From contig JAHEFD010000002.1 of NCBI GenBank assembly GCA_024640345.1, positions 62,001 through 126,000 of the forward strand: 64,000 nt of DNA. Reading direction: 5' to 3'. The DNA comes from Woeseiaceae bacterium. Its GTDB lineage: Bacteria > Pseudomonadota > Gammaproteobacteria > Steroidobacterales > Woeseiaceae. Positions 29,860-39,301 of the stretch are shown here, piece after piece. The notes under the pieces are model-generated. The model had not been told where the DNA came from and made no database searches. It saw only the letters and a program-made list of their open reading frames with translations. Both the position numbers and the translations under genes were made by a program. The stretch's first letter is position 1. Each line of letters starts with the position of its first letter.

Positions 29860-32055
29860 CTAATCCCAGTTCTTCCGGAACGTAATGCCCCAGATCCTGG
29901 GTTCATTGTCGAAGCCAGTGTTGTTGTTGAAATCGATTACACCCTTCAGGTTTTCCTCGTCCGTGATGTTGCGACCGAACACTGAAACTTCCCATTCATT
30001 GTCGCCATGGATGTATCCGGCACGCAGTCCGGCTTCGAAATTGCCATTCGAGTAGTATTCAGCAGCTTCGTAAAGGACGAAGTTGGTCTTACCCTGGCTG
30101 GCCCAGTCAGTGAAGAAGAATACTTCGCCGGTGTCGGTCGGCACCGAATAACGTGCGGACAGGTTGATCGTAAGATCGGGTGCACCCGGGAACGGGTTGC
30201 CATCGATAATCGCATTACCACTGCTATTCAAAGGATCGTTAACAGAGCATTGCCCAAAACCGCAAGGTGGGATCGAGATGCTCGAATCGTTAATTTCCGT
30301 TTTGCTGATACTGATGCCGCCGGACAACTGAAGGTTCTCGGAGACCAGTACGTCGACATCCAGGTCGAGGCCTGTCCCGACTCCCTCGTCGATATTGATG
30401 AGTTGCACGAAGTTTCCGGATCCACCAATCGCGGACAACTGCATGTCGTCAACAACATAATAATAAAACGCGCCGTTCAAACGTAGCATGCGGTCGGCGG
30501 TCGTCATTTTGAAGCCGGCCTCATAACTCATGATAGTTTCGGCGTCTGCAATCGATGCCTGGCCGCCAAACGCTGCATCCCGGCCCTGAATTGACGGCGC
30601 ACGGAAACCGTTTGCAAGGCGAGCGTAAAGATTGATGTTGTCATCAACGTCGAACATCAGGCTCAGATCGAAGCTGGTCTGCTCGCCGTCCACGGACACG
30701 TCATTGATCGCATTGGACGTCAGATCCTTCTTGTCGTTGGTGTAGCGCATGCCGCTGACAAGCGTAAGCCGGTCATTCAGCGGCAGACTTGTCTGGCCAA
30801 ATACCGCCCAGGCCGTGTTTTCGTGGGTTACTCGAACGGTTGGAATGAAGAACGGATTGGTGGAAACAGTGAATGATGAGTCGAAATAATAGAAGCCGGC
30901 CTGCCACAGGAAGCCGTCATCGCCCTCACCGGACAACCTGATCTCCTGGGTAAACTGTTCCAGGTCTTCGATACCGTCGGCTGACTGCGTCTGGAACGGG
31001 ATAAACCCGGGACCGCCGGGATTGCCACCATCGATATCGCCCTGGCTGAGGTCGTCGGCCAGTTCGATTGCGGTGATCGATGCCAGGGCCACGCCATTGC
31101 CCATGTCAATATCGACCTTCAATGAGCCGCCGTATCCTTCGCCCGTTTGGGGGTTGTTCGCGCCTTCATCGAAATAAACGGTATCGCGATCGTAATTGCT
31201 GTTCAGTTTGTTACTGCCGGTGGTCAGGACATTGGCGCGGAATATCGACGCCGTACCATCATAGTCACGACCGTGGACGTTCAGCAGGACGCTCAGGTCT
31301 TCCGAAGGTTCAAGCAACAACTGACCACGCCATGCGAGCTCGCTGAACCCGCCCATCGCGTCGTTGACGCCGGTATATGCGTTGTCAATCCAGTCGTCGC
31401 GATTCTGGCTAAGAACAGAAAATCTTCCCATCAGCGTGCCGGCGTCATTCAATGCGCCGCCGAGTGCGCCTTCGAAATTGAGCGTGCCAAAAGAACCGAA
31501 CGATGCGAGTCCGTACGCGTTGAAATCTTCGGACGGTTTACGCGAGTCGAACTTGATGATGCCGGCCGGTGTGTTGCGCCCGAAAAGTGTGCCCTGCGGT
31601 CCGCGCAGGACTTCGACCCGATCGACGTCGAAAATCGGGAAGCTTTTCAGGATGACGTTCTCCTGTACCACATCGTCAAAAATGATCGATACAGATTGTG
31701 AAGCGGCAAGATCGAAGTCGGTGTTGCCCAGTCCGCGCATGTAAAAACGCGGTGCAATCCGGCCGTTAGATGATTCTGCATAGACATTCGGCAATCGTGT
31801 TGCAATCGCACGAATATCTTCGCCGCCCTCAAACAATGCAGTGAGGCGCTCACCGCGCATGGAGGAAACCGAAATCGGCACTTCCTGCATGTTTTCTTCG
31901 CGGCGCTGGGCAGTAACGATGATTTCCTCGAGTTGCAGCCCTTGCGCCAGTGCTGTGCCACCGCTGAATGGCAGGGCGCCGATTGCCATCGTAATAATGG
32001 CCGCCGTCAGGCACTGACGTGATAATTTGGTTGTTGTTGGATTTGAACCACGCAT
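29860..32055 (-). CDS. TonB-dependent receptor, siderophore/cobalamin-type layout
   Basis: A 731-residue outer-membrane receptor without the carboxypeptidase-like domain. It has a signal peptide ending GGTALAQG, a TonB box region LEEIIVTAQRR, a plug with VEVLRGPQGTLFGRNTPAG, and a barrel ending ITFRKNWD. This proteobacterial subtype is widespread and often of unknown ligand. The start MRGSNP is supported by AGGGAG 8 bases upstream; a 63-codon upstream extension is open but not signal-like. A terminator follows. Position in the cluster hints at nucleoside or nucleotide uptake, but this is inference only. Confidence 0.9.
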   Translation of the reverse strand: MRGSNPTTTKLSRQCLTAAIITMAIGALPFSGGTALAQGLQLEEIIVTAQRREENMQEVPISVSSMRGERLTALFEGGEDIRAIATRLPNVYAESSNGRIAPRFYMRGLGNTDFDLAASQSVSIIFDDVVQENVILKSFPIFDVDRVEVLRGPQGTLFGRNTPAGIIKFDSRKPSEDFNAYGLASFGSFGTLNFEGALGGALNDAGTLMGRFSVLSQNRDDWIDNAYTGVNDAMGGFSELAWRGQLLLEPSEDLSVLLNVHGRDYDGTASIFRANVLTTGSNKLNSNYDRDTVYFDEGANNPQTGEGYGGSLKVDIDMGNGVALASITAIELADDLSQGDIDGGNPGGPGFIPFQTQSADGIEDLEQFTQEIRLSGEGDDGFLWQAGFYYFDSSFTVSTNPFFIPTVRVTHENTAWAVFGQTSLPLNDRLTLVSGMRYTNDKKDLTSNAINDVSVDGEQTSFDLSLMFDVDDNINLYARLANGFRAPSIQGRDAAFGGQASIADAETIMSYEAGFKMTTADRMLRLNGAFYYYVVDDMQLSAIGGSGNFVQLINIDEGVGTGLDLDVDVLVSENLQLSGGISISKTEINDSSISIPPCGFGQCSVNDPLNSSGNAIIDGNPFPGAPDLTINLSARYSVPTDTGEVFFFTDWASQGKTNFVLYEAAEYYSNGNFEAGLRAGYIHGDNEWEVSVFGRNITDEENLKGVIDFNNNTGFDNEPRIWGITFRKNWD

Positions 32056-32186
32056 TGGATATCTCCCTAAAGCAGTCGCGGAAGTATACCGCTGTTTTAG
32101 CGGGTTTTGATCCCTAATTTTGTTGGCGAGCCGGCCGTTTCCGGGTGCCGCGGTAAATGTTGCGAATATGCAACAATAACTGGGTT

Positions 32187-32555
32187 TCAAGCCTTTTCCA
32201 GCGCCTGGTACGCCGCCGGGGTGAAGCGGGGGAGGCATACGCACTGGAAAATCAGGTCACTGGTACCGGTGTTTTCGATTCTTTGGGAGATACCTGCCGG
32301 GATCGCGAAGAAATCGCCGGGGACCACGTCAATCCACGGATCGCCGCCAATCTCCATGCGACCGGTTCCGCTGCGGATCACGTACCACTCGGCGACCGTC
32401 AGTTTATGCAGCTCAGTGGTTATTCCCGGTTCGACGCGGGCCTCCGCCAGTGAAAAATCGCTTGTCCGCGGGTCATTAATGAGTTCAGTGATATGGCAGC
32501 GTTCGCGGGTCCAGAATTCCCCGGTGTTCCCGGAGCCGTCGGTGGCATCACTCAT
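32187..32555 (-). CDS. Cupin-domain protein
   Basis: A 122-residue single cupin. Motif 1 is seen as a variant in TTELHKLTVAEWYVIRSGTGRMEIGG (partial His set), and motif 2 as VVPGDFFAIPAGISQRIENTG. Such small cupins bind metal and may be sugar isomerases, dioxygenases or sensors. MSDATDG is taken as the start; a further ATG at 32612 would overlap the start of the divergent SDR gene. The 55-bp spacer to the SDR would have to hold both promoters. Function not assigned. Confidence 0.7.
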   Translation of the reverse strand: MSDATDGSGNTGEFWTRERCHITELINDPRTSDFSLAEARVEPGITTELHKLTVAEWYVIRSGTGRMEIGGDPWIDVVPGDFFAIPAGISQRIENTGTSDLIFQCVCLPRFTPAAYQALEKA

Positions 32556-32610
32556 TTCGGTTTCCGTTTGCGGTTTAACAGGTGTGACAATATCGTCGAC
32601 ACTATCGAAC

Positions 32611-33414
32611 ATGACAAGTACGGATGAAATGATGACAAACGAGTGTCCCGCGGTATCTGACCTGCTCAGCCTCAAGGGATCCCGCGCGCTGGTCACCGGT
32701 GCCAGTGGCAATATCGGTCGAGGTATCGCCTCGAGGCTCGCGGAGGCAGGCGCCGAAGTCGTCGTTCACTACTGCAGCGATTTCCAGGGCGCCGCCAGAA
32801 CGGTCGACGAGATTGTCGCAGCGGGCGGTATCGCGAGCGCCGCTCAAGCTGATCTTTCCTCGGAAAAGGAAGCGCGCAAACTGCTGGCAAAAGCGGGCGC
32901 CGGCATCAGTTACGTGGTCAATAACGCAGCCGCTCAGCCTGTTTCAGATATCCGCGGTATTTCCGGCGACGCATGGCGCGCAATGATGGCGGCGAACCTG
33001 GATAGCGCGTTCTACGTGACGCAAGCTGCCGCGCACTACATGAGGGAGCAGAAAATACCAGGCGCGGTTGTCAATATATCGTCGATCGAAGGTTCTGACC
33101 CGGCGCCTGGCCACAGCCACTATGCGACCAGCAAAGCGGGCCTCTTGATGCTGACGCGTGCGTGCGCGCTCGAATACGGCAGGGACGGAATCCGGTTCAA
33201 CGCGGTATCGCCGGGGCTGATCGATCGCGACGGATTGTCGGATAGCTGGCCCGAGGGTGTCGAGCGGTGGCAGAACAAGGTGCCGCTTGCGCGAATGGGC
33301 AGCGCATCCGACGTTGCCGATGCCGTCCTGTTCCTGCTCGCACCGGCAGCGCGCTGGATCAGCGGTGCAAATCTGGTTGTCGACGGCGGTATGTCGTCCG
33401 TTTCCAGGTGGTAG
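32611..33414 (+). CDS. Short-chain dehydrogenase/reductase (SDR)
   Basis: A 267-residue classical SDR: TGASGNIGRGIA cofactor loop, NNAAAQ, the catalytic Ser in NISSIEGSD and YATSK (Tyr and Lys), then the C-terminal VDGGMSSVSRW. Typically an NAD(P)-dependent oxidoreductase for an alcohol or sugar. The frame is open for 168 codons upstream but that stretch lies opposite the cupin gene and carries no SDR sequence. An alternative ATG lies 6 codons in. It is 12 bp ahead of deoD and is probably co-transcribed with the deo genes. Substrate unknown. Confidence 0.85.
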   Translation: MTSTDEMMTNECPAVSDLLSLKGSRALVTGASGNIGRGIASRLAEAGAEVVVHYCSDFQGAARTVDEIVAAGGIASAAQADLSSEKEARKLLAKAGAGISYVVNNAAAQPVSDIRGISGDAWRAMMAANLDSAFYVTQAAAHYMREQKIPGAVVNISSIEGSDPAPGHSHYATSKAGLLMLTRACALEYGRDGIRFNAVSPGLIDRDGLSDSWPEGVERWQNKVPLARMGSASDVADAVLFLLAPAARWISGANLVVDGGMSSVSRW

Positions 33415-33426
33415 TATCGGTCCGCT

Positions 33427-34140
33427 ATGGCTACTAAACATATGAATGCAGCACCCGGCGATTTCGCCGCCAGCGTATTGATGCCGGGCGACCCGCTGCG
33501 CGCGAAATATATCGCCGATACCTACCTGGATAACTCAAGACGGGTAACCGATGTGCGCAACATGTGGGGATTCACGGGAGAGTACAAAGGCATGCCGGTT
33601 TCCGTCATGGCGCATGGAATGGGCATTCCCTCTGTTTCGATTTATGTCACCGAACTCATTACCGAATATGACGTGAAACGCATCATTCGTGTTGGCAGCT
33701 GCGGCACGTCACACCCTGACGTCAAGCTTCGCGATGTATTGATCGCCATGGGGGCGTCCACCGACTCGAGCGTCAATCGCATGCGCTTTGGCGGTTACGA
33801 CCTCGCACCCCTGGCGACTTTCTCGCTGGTACAAAATGCAGTGAAGGTTGCCGAGGAGCTTAACGTGAGCTATCACGTGGGCAACCTGTTCTCCGCCGAT
33901 CTGTTTTATACGCCGGATCCCGGAATGTTCGAAACGATGGCTAAATACAACGTGCTGGGCGTCGAAATGGAAGCGGCTGGCATATTTCCGATCGCTGCCG
34001 AGCATGGCGTAGAGTCGCTGGCTATTTGCACTGTCAGTGACGATATTCGAACGGGCGATGCGCTGACTTCAGAGGAACGTGCAACGACTTTCGACGAAAT
34101 GATAAAGGTCGCGCTCGAAACAGTGCGTTTAAGCGGCTAG
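33427..34140 (+). CDS. deoD: Purine nucleoside phosphorylase, DeoD type
   Basis: Phosphorolyses (deoxy)inosine, guanosine and adenosine to base and (deoxy)ribose-1-phosphate. At 237 residues it matches the hexameric bacterial type. Landmarks: [35 protein letters not shown] with the phosphate-binding Arg, and VEMEAAGIF plus TVSDDIRTG with the catalytic Asp. deoC starts 3 bp after its stop. Confidence 0.97.
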   Translation: MATKHMNAAPGDFAASVLMPGDPLRAKYIADTYLDNSRRVTDVRNMWGFTGEYKGMPVSVMAHGMGIPSVSIYVTELITEYDVKRIIRVGSCGTSHPDVKLRDVLIAMGASTDSSVNRMRFGGYDLAPLATFSLVQNAVKVAEELNVSYHVGNLFSADLFYTPDPGMFETMAKYNVLGVEMEAAGIFPIAAEHGVESLAICTVSDDIRTGDALTSEERATTFDEMIKVALETVRLSG

Positions 34141-34143
34141 CCG

Positions 34144-35070
34144 ATGACCAGTGAAGCGGTGACGTCGGCGAACCGAATGCCGGATCTGGGCCGGGTGACC
34201 CTGGTCGACGAGGTTGGCGTCAGGGAGCGGGCCGCCCGCTTCCAGGCACGAAGCATCAAGAACGAATCCAAGACTGAAGCATTGCGCCTGGTCCTGTCGA
34301 TGATCGACCTGACAACGCTGGAAGGACAGGATACGCCGGGCAAGGTTGCACAGCTTTGTCAAAAAGCGATTCACCTTCACGACGCCTTGCCCGGGCTGCC
34401 ACATGTGGCTGCGGTATGTGTCTATCCAACGATGGTAGGCGTCGCGAAACGCGCACTGGGAAACCACGACATCAACGTCGCCTCCGTTGCGACGGCGTTC
34501 CCCAGTGGTATGGCACTTAGGCAGATCAAGCTCGAGGAAACCCGTATGGCCGTAGCCGAGGGCGCCGACGAGATCGACATGGTGATTTCCCGGGGCGCGT
34601 TCTTGCAGGGAGAGTACGGTTTCGTGTTCGATGAAATTGCCGCGATCAAGGAAGCCTGTGGTGATGCGCACCTGAAAGTCATCCTGGAAACCGGTGAGCT
34701 TGGCACGCTTGACCGGGTACGGCGCGCAAGTGTGCTCGCCATGCACGCGGGCGCCGACTTTATCAAGACCTCTACCGGAAAAATTCAACCGGCTGCGACG
34801 CTCCCGGTGACGCTTGTGATGTTGCAGGCCATTCGGGACTTTTATTTTGAAACAGGCCGAATGGTTGGCATGAAGCCCGCCGGTGGAATTTCAAATGCAA
34901 AACTGGCCGTACATTACCTCGTCATGTTGCGGGAGACGCTGGGCAATGCCTGGATGACACCGAAGTGGTATCGCTTCGGCGCCAGTTCGCTGGCTAACGA
35001 TGTCCTGATGCAACTGCGCAAACAGGTCACCGGCAATTACCAATCCGCTGACTATTTTTCGAAAGACTAA
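34144..35070 (+). CDS. deoC: Deoxyribose-phosphate aldolase
   Basis: Splits deoxyribose-5-phosphate into acetaldehyde and glyceraldehyde-3-phosphate. The 308-residue length fits the longer class of DeoC. It has VCVYPTMV, EIDMVISRGAFL with Asp, the conserved LKVILETGEL, and the Schiff-base Lys in ADFIKTSTGK, followed by GMKPAGGI. It lies between deoD and the aldehyde dehydrogenase, which can remove the acetaldehyde. Confidence 0.96.
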   Translation: MTSEAVTSANRMPDLGRVTLVDEVGVRERAARFQARSIKNESKTEALRLVLSMIDLTTLEGQDTPGKVAQLCQKAIHLHDALPGLPHVAAVCVYPTMVGVAKRALGNHDINVASVATAFPSGMALRQIKLEETRMAVAEGADEIDMVISRGAFLQGEYGFVFDEIAAIKEACGDAHLKVILETGELGTLDRVRRASVLAMHAGADFIKTSTGKIQPAATLPVTLVMLQAIRDFYFETGRMVGMKPAGGISNAKLAVHYLVMLRETLGNAWMTPKWYRFGASSLANDVLMQLRKQVTGNYQSADYFSKD

Positions 35071-35081
35071 CCGGAAAGATC

Positions 35082-36554
35082 ATGAGTACAGAACCGACAA
35101 AGCTTGCATTCGATGATGGCTGGCAATATGCACCGGCTCCGGAGAGTACAGATCACTTCAGCATCGACGAGCAATATGGTCTTTTTATAAATGGTGAATT
35201 CGTCGCACCGGAAGAAGGCCGCTATTTCGAGACGATCAATCCAGCCACCGAGGATACGATCAGCAGCGTGGCCCTGGCGTCGAAAGCGGACGTCGATCGG
35301 GCAGTCAAAGCGGCGCGAAAAGCTTATAACGGGAAGTGGTCAAAAATGTCCGGTGCCGACAGGGGCAAGTACATTTTTCGTATCGCCCGAATCCTGCAGG
35401 AACGTGCGCGGGAGTTCGCAACTGTCGAATCTCTTGATGGTGGCAAACCGATCAGGGAGTCACGGGATATCGACATACCGCTGGCGGCTGCTCATTTTTT
35501 CTACTACGCAGGATGGGCGGACAAGCTCGAATACGCTTTTCCGGGACGAACGCCAGCATCGCTCGGCGTCGCGGGCCAGGTTATTCCATGGAATTTTCCG
35601 TTGCTGATGGCGGCGTGGAAAATCGCGCCGGCACTCGCCTGCGGAAATACGGTCGTGTTAAAGCCGGCCGAGACCACGCCTTTAACCGCGCTCAAACTTG
35701 CCGAGGTTATCCGTGATGCGGGACTACCTCCTGGCGTCGTCAACATCGTTACCGGTGCCGGGGAAACAGGTGCTGCGATCGTAAACCACCCGGACGTCAA
35801 TAAAGTCGCTTTCACCGGCTCAACCGAAGTCGGGCGCCTGATCCAGCGATCGATCGCTGGCACCGGTAAAAAATATACGCTGGAGCTTGGCGGTAAGGCC
35901 GCCAACGTTATTTTCGCGGATGCGGCGATAGATCAGGCCGTCGAGGGCATCGTCAACGGCATTTTCTTCAACCAGGGTCACGTCTGCTGCGCGGGGTCAC
36001 GTTTGCTGGTCCAGGAATCGGTAGCCGACGAAGTGATCAGCAAATTGAAGGAGCGAATGGAAACGCTGATTGTTGGCGACCCGCTGGACAAGAATACGGA
36101 TATTGGTGCGATCAATTCGGCATCCCAGCTGGAGACTATCCAGTCGTATCTGAAGGTCGGGCAGGATGAGGGTGCGGTTATGTATCAGTCTTCCTGTAAC
36201 GTTCCTGATCGCGGCTACTGGTGCCGGCCGACAATTTTTACCGGCGCGTCGCAATCGAACCGTATCGTCCAGGAGGAAATTTTCGGACCGGTTTTGGCGA
36301 TTCAGACCTTTCGCACGCTTGAAGAGGGATTGACGAAAGCCAACAACACGCCTTATGGACTGTCGGGAGGCGTCTGGACTGACAAGGGCGCGAAGATTTT
36401 CAAAATGACGCAGAAAATCCGGGCTGGCGTTGTCTGGGCCAATACCTTCAACAAGTTCGATCCAACGTCACCGTTCGGCGGCTATAAGGAAAGCGGCGTC
36501 GGCAGGGAAGGCGGGCTGCACGGCCTGGATGCTTACCTGAAGCTGGAGGTATGA
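35082..36554 (+). CDS. Aldehyde dehydrogenase, catalytic subunit (ALDH16-like)
   Basis: Probably oxidises the acetaldehyde made by DeoC to acetate with NAD+. The 490 residues form a full ALDH: INGEF start of the fold, PWNFPLLMAAWK, FTGSTEVGRLI cofactor loop, general-base Glu268 in LELGGK and catalytic Cys302 in GHVCCAGSR, then EEIFGPVLA and SPFGGYKESG. GGAAAG lies 6 bases upstream. It is followed at once by a shorter ALDH-like gene; together they have the size and order of a single ALDH16 chain. Confidence 0.93.
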   Translation: MSTEPTKLAFDDGWQYAPAPESTDHFSIDEQYGLFINGEFVAPEEGRYFETINPATEDTISSVALASKADVDRAVKAARKAYNGKWSKMSGADRGKYIFRIARILQERAREFATVESLDGGKPIRESRDIDIPLAAAHFFYYAGWADKLEYAFPGRTPASLGVAGQVIPWNFPLLMAAWKIAPALACGNTVVLKPAETTPLTALKLAEVIRDAGLPPGVVNIVTGAGETGAAIVNHPDVNKVAFTGSTEVGRLIQRSIAGTGKKYTLELGGKAANVIFADAAIDQAVEGIVNGIFFNQGHVCCAGSRLLVQESVADEVISKLKERMETLIVGDPLDKNTDIGAINSASQLETIQSYLKVGQDEGAVMYQSSCNVPDRGYWCRPTIFTGASQSNRIVQEEIFGPVLAIQTFRTLEEGLTKANNTPYGLSGGVWTDKGAKIFKMTQKIRAGVVWANTFNKFDPTSPFGGYKESGVGREGGLHGLDAYLKLEV

Positions 36555-36556
36555 CA

Positions 36557-37429
36557 ATGAGCGGATCGGGAAAAAGAGTGCCGGTGGCCAAGACTTACAA
36601 GATCTACATTGACGGCAAGTTTCCGCGTACGGAGTCGGGACGTTATTTCCCACTCGAGGATGCTGACGGCGCCGTGATCGCCAACATCTGTCGCGGCAGC
36701 CGCAAGGACTTCAGGAATTCGGTCGTCGCTGCGAGAAAAGCGCTTGACGGCTGGTCTGCGGCGAGCGCGTATTTACGCGGGCAAATTCTCTATCGGGTTG
36801 CCGAAATGCTGGAAGGCAGAAGCGAACAATTCGTGGCAGAGCTCTGCCTGCAGGGTTTATCCAGGCGCAAGGCGCGAAATGAGGTCGAAGCGTCCATCGA
36901 CCGACTGATCTATTACGCGGGATGGTCGGATAAATATCAGCAGATCTTCAGTGCTGTTAATCCGGTCAGCTCATCGCATTTTAATTTTTCCGTTCTCGAA
37001 CCCACGGGCGTGGTTGCCGTTCTCGCGCCGAACGATTCGTCGCTGCTCGGACTGATTTCCAACATTGCACCTGTGATCGTGGGTGGCAACACCGCCGTCG
37101 TCCTTGCCTCCGAAAAACTGCCGCTCTGTGCGGTCAGTTTTGCGGAGGTCCTGCACGCATCCGATGTGCCGGCGGGCGTTGTTAATCTTCTCACCGGTTT
37201 CCGCGAGGAGCTCTGCGGACAGTTTGCCTCGCACATGGATGTCAATGCAGTTATCTACTGCGACGGCGATGTCGAGGTCGCCAGGAGCATCCAGGAAAAA
37301 GCCGCAGACAACATCAAGCGGGTTATCGCCCGGGTAGACAACGACTGGTCCGACGAGACGTCGCAGAATCCTTATCTGATAAAAGAAACGCAGGAAACGA
37401 AAACCACCTGGCATCCGATCGGTAGTTGA
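36557..37429 (+). CDS. Truncated, non-catalytic ALDH-like protein (ALDH16 C-terminal-like)
   Basis: A 290-residue protein resembling the N-terminal, NAD-binding half of aldehyde dehydrogenases (YKIYIDGKFPRTESGRYFP, the RLIYYAGWSDK helix, GVVAVLAPNDSSLLGLISNIAPVIVGGNTAVV in pieces). It stops before the catalytic Cys, and NP-W-x-F is degenerate (APNDSS). It ends KTTWHPIGS, as the vestigial second domain of ALDH16 proteins does, as far as I recall. GGAGG lies 7 bases before this ATG; the ATG at 36551 would overlap the previous stop but sits too close to the site. Likely a partner or stabilising subunit of the preceding enzyme. Confidence 0.8.
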   Translation: MSGSGKRVPVAKTYKIYIDGKFPRTESGRYFPLEDADGAVIANICRGSRKDFRNSVVAARKALDGWSAASAYLRGQILYRVAEMLEGRSEQFVAELCLQGLSRRKARNEVEASIDRLIYYAGWSDKYQQIFSAVNPVSSSHFNFSVLEPTGVVAVLAPNDSSLLGLISNIAPVIVGGNTAVVLASEKLPLCAVSFAEVLHASDVPAGVVNLLTGFREELCGQFASHMDVNAVIYCDGDVEVARSIQEKAADNIKRVIARVDNDWSDETSQNPYLIKETQETKTTWHPIGS

Positions 37430-37527
37430 ATTTTCGCTGTCATAGCCGGGCGACGCTGGGCTGGCTGGAAGGCTGACGGACGACTCCTGATTGCCAGGCC
37501 GCCTCCGGAGCGTGGCTAACCCTAGTT

Positions 37528-38514
37528 TTACCTGGTGGCGAGATAGTCTTCCATGAGGCCTGGCTCGATTCGACCCCCTATTTGCTGGATCACTCGCGTG
37601 GCGCAAAAGGTGCCAAGTTCGGCACATTCCTGCAGCGACTTTCCGTCAGTCCATCCATAGAGGAAGCCGGCTGTATAAGCGTCCCCGGCTCCGGTCGTGT
37701 CAACGATTGATTCAACAGGCGTCGCGGGCTGAATCACCGTATCTTGCCCATGGACGACGACGGACCCCTTTTCGGATCGTGTCATCGCGAAAAGGTTGTC
37801 GTATCCGGCGAGTGCATCCATCGTTTCTTCATGTGAATGCGTTTGCAGCAGGGCTGCAACCTCATCTTCATCGGCAACCACAATATCGACTCCGCCGCGT
37901 ACAGTCTCTTCAAAAGCATCACGGTGCCTTTCGACACAGAATGAATCTGACAACGAAAGCGCGACCTTGCTGCCGTTCTCTTTTGCAATTTTTATCGCGG
38001 CGGCAGCAAGCGCGGGTCCCTCGGCAATATCCCAGACATAACCTTCGAGAAGGATGACGGCAGGCTGGCCGACGGTTTCCAATGTGATGTCGGCCACGCC
38101 AAGTTCGGTGCATGCCCCCAGGTAGGTCTGCATCGTGCGCTGGCCGGTCGGGTCTATGAGTACGTGACATCGCGCGGTCGGTGAACCATCGGACGCAGGC
38201 TGAAGGCGCACATCGACGCCAAGGGAGCGCATGTCATGGCCAAATATCTCGCCGAGCTGGTCGTCCCTGACCCGACCGATATAGGCCGCGGCGCCACCGA
38301 GATTCGCAAATCCGGCGACAGTATTCGCAACCGATCCGCCCGACATCTCGGTCGCCGGGCCCATCAAACCGTAAATTTCGTGAGCCCTTGCTTCGTCGAT
38401 CAATGTCATCGATCCACGAGGCGCGCCGATTTTCGCAAGAAAGTCCTCATCGACATGTGCCAGCACGTCGACAATGGCATTGCTGATGCCGAGAAGTTTG
38501 ATTGAGTCAGTCAT
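37528..38514 (-). CDS. Adenosine kinase / PfkB-family nucleoside kinase
   Basis: A 328-residue PfkB kinase. It begins KLLGISNAIVDVLAHVDEDFL and has the large-loop EMSGGSVANTVAGFANLGG typical of adenosine kinases, and the anion hole with catalytic Asp in DTTGAGDAYTAGFLYG. It probably phosphorylates adenosine to AMP, the salvage alternative to Add. The start MTDSIK is favoured over a longer open frame. It converges with the deoD operon and is divergent from the DUF4956 gene. Other sugar-kinase specificities cannot be excluded. Confidence 0.85.
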   Translation of the reverse strand: MTDSIKLLGISNAIVDVLAHVDEDFLAKIGAPRGSMTLIDEARAHEIYGLMGPATEMSGGSVANTVAGFANLGGAAAYIGRVRDDQLGEIFGHDMRSLGVDVRLQPASDGSPTARCHVLIDPTGQRTMQTYLGACTELGVADITLETVGQPAVILLEGYVWDIAEGPALAAAAIKIAKENGSKVALSLSDSFCVERHRDAFEETVRGGVDIVVADEDEVAALLQTHSHEETMDALAGYDNLFAMTRSEKGSVVVHGQDTVIQPATPVESIVDTTGAGDAYTAGFLYGWTDGKSLQECAELGTFCATRVIQQIGGRIEPGLMEDYLATR

Positions 38515-38653
38515 TTGAGTGTCCGGATTTGAATCGCGGCATAGCGTACACGATTTCACAGAATATGCATTTCCAGACGCGTATTTGGTGGCGTGTCGGC
38601 TCAACCGGAGTTATGGTTACGGACGATTGAGGGATGCATCTGGGGAACACTAA

Positions 38654-39301
38654 ATGAGGCGAGCGGCAAGCTTTCTGATTCCGGTTACGCTGATCACAAT
38701 GTATTACGCGTTCTGGGTGGGGTTGCTCGCGTTTTTGCTGGTCAAATTTCCGGCAATAAACGACTTCTTCCCGGTTGGTGGCCTCGGCGATCTGCCGGGC
38801 AGAAATGCCGACAGCTTCGAACCTATTTACTCCAGCGTCGAGGAAACCCTGCTTTCTCCGTATGGTCCAGTGAAGCTGGCTTGCGCAAGTATTGGCGCCG
38901 GCATACTGATCATCCCGGTATCCTGGGTCTATTTCATAACGAGCCGGGCAAAGGAAGTTGACCAGTCTTTTGTCCAGACGATCATTGTCATGCCGATCGT
39001 TGTAACCGGTATCTCGACCATCGTGCTGAACAGCATCGCGCTGGCTTTCAGCCTTGCAGGAATTGTCGCAGCAGTGCGCTTTCGCTTTACGCTTGATCAG
39101 CCCTCGCATGCAATGTATATCTTCGTCGCAATCAGCATTGGTCTCAGCGCCGGAATAGGGGCGCTTGGCGTTACTGCGGTCATTTCAGCGGTCTTCGTTT
39201 ATACGAACCTCATAATCTGGAAACTGGAATACGGAAAGATCCTCTCGGGCCCGTTCTTTTCCATGCTCACGAGACGGGACAGAATTGAGGATGATTATTA
39301 G
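38654..39301 (+). CDS. DUF4956 family membrane protein
   Basis: A 215-residue protein with about four hydrophobic segments (roughly 7-30, 76-96, 107-140 and 155-180). The core AGIVAAVRFRFTLDQPSHAMYIFVAISIGLSAG (in parts) is the DUF4956 signature. In other bacteria DUF4956 genes often neighbour VTC-type polyphosphate polymerase and CotH kinase genes; here a CotH-like gene lies 2 kb away but no VTC domain is seen. It starts a three-gene rightward operon. Biochemical role unknown. Confidence 0.8.
   Translation: MRRAASFLIPVTLITMYYAFWVGLLAFLLVKFPAINDFFPVGGLGDLPGRNADSFEPIYSSVEETLLSPYGPVKLACASIGAGILIIPVSWVYFITSRAKEVDQSFVQTIIVMPIVVTGISTIVLNSIALAFSLAGIVAAVRFRFTLDQPSHAMYIFVAISIGLSAGIGALGVTAVISAVFVYTNLIIWKLEYGKILSGPFFSMLTRRDRIEDDY

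Noticed and set aside
32107-32610. 168-codon N-terminal extension of the SDR gene
   Set aside because: It lies opposite the cupin gene, has no SDR or signal sequence, and the Rossmann motif starts properly after the later ATG.
36551-36554. ATGA overlap suggesting translational coupling of the two ALDH genes
   Set aside because: The GGAGG site touches this ATG; the next ATG at 36557 has proper spacing, so the genes are probably adjacent and not overlapping.
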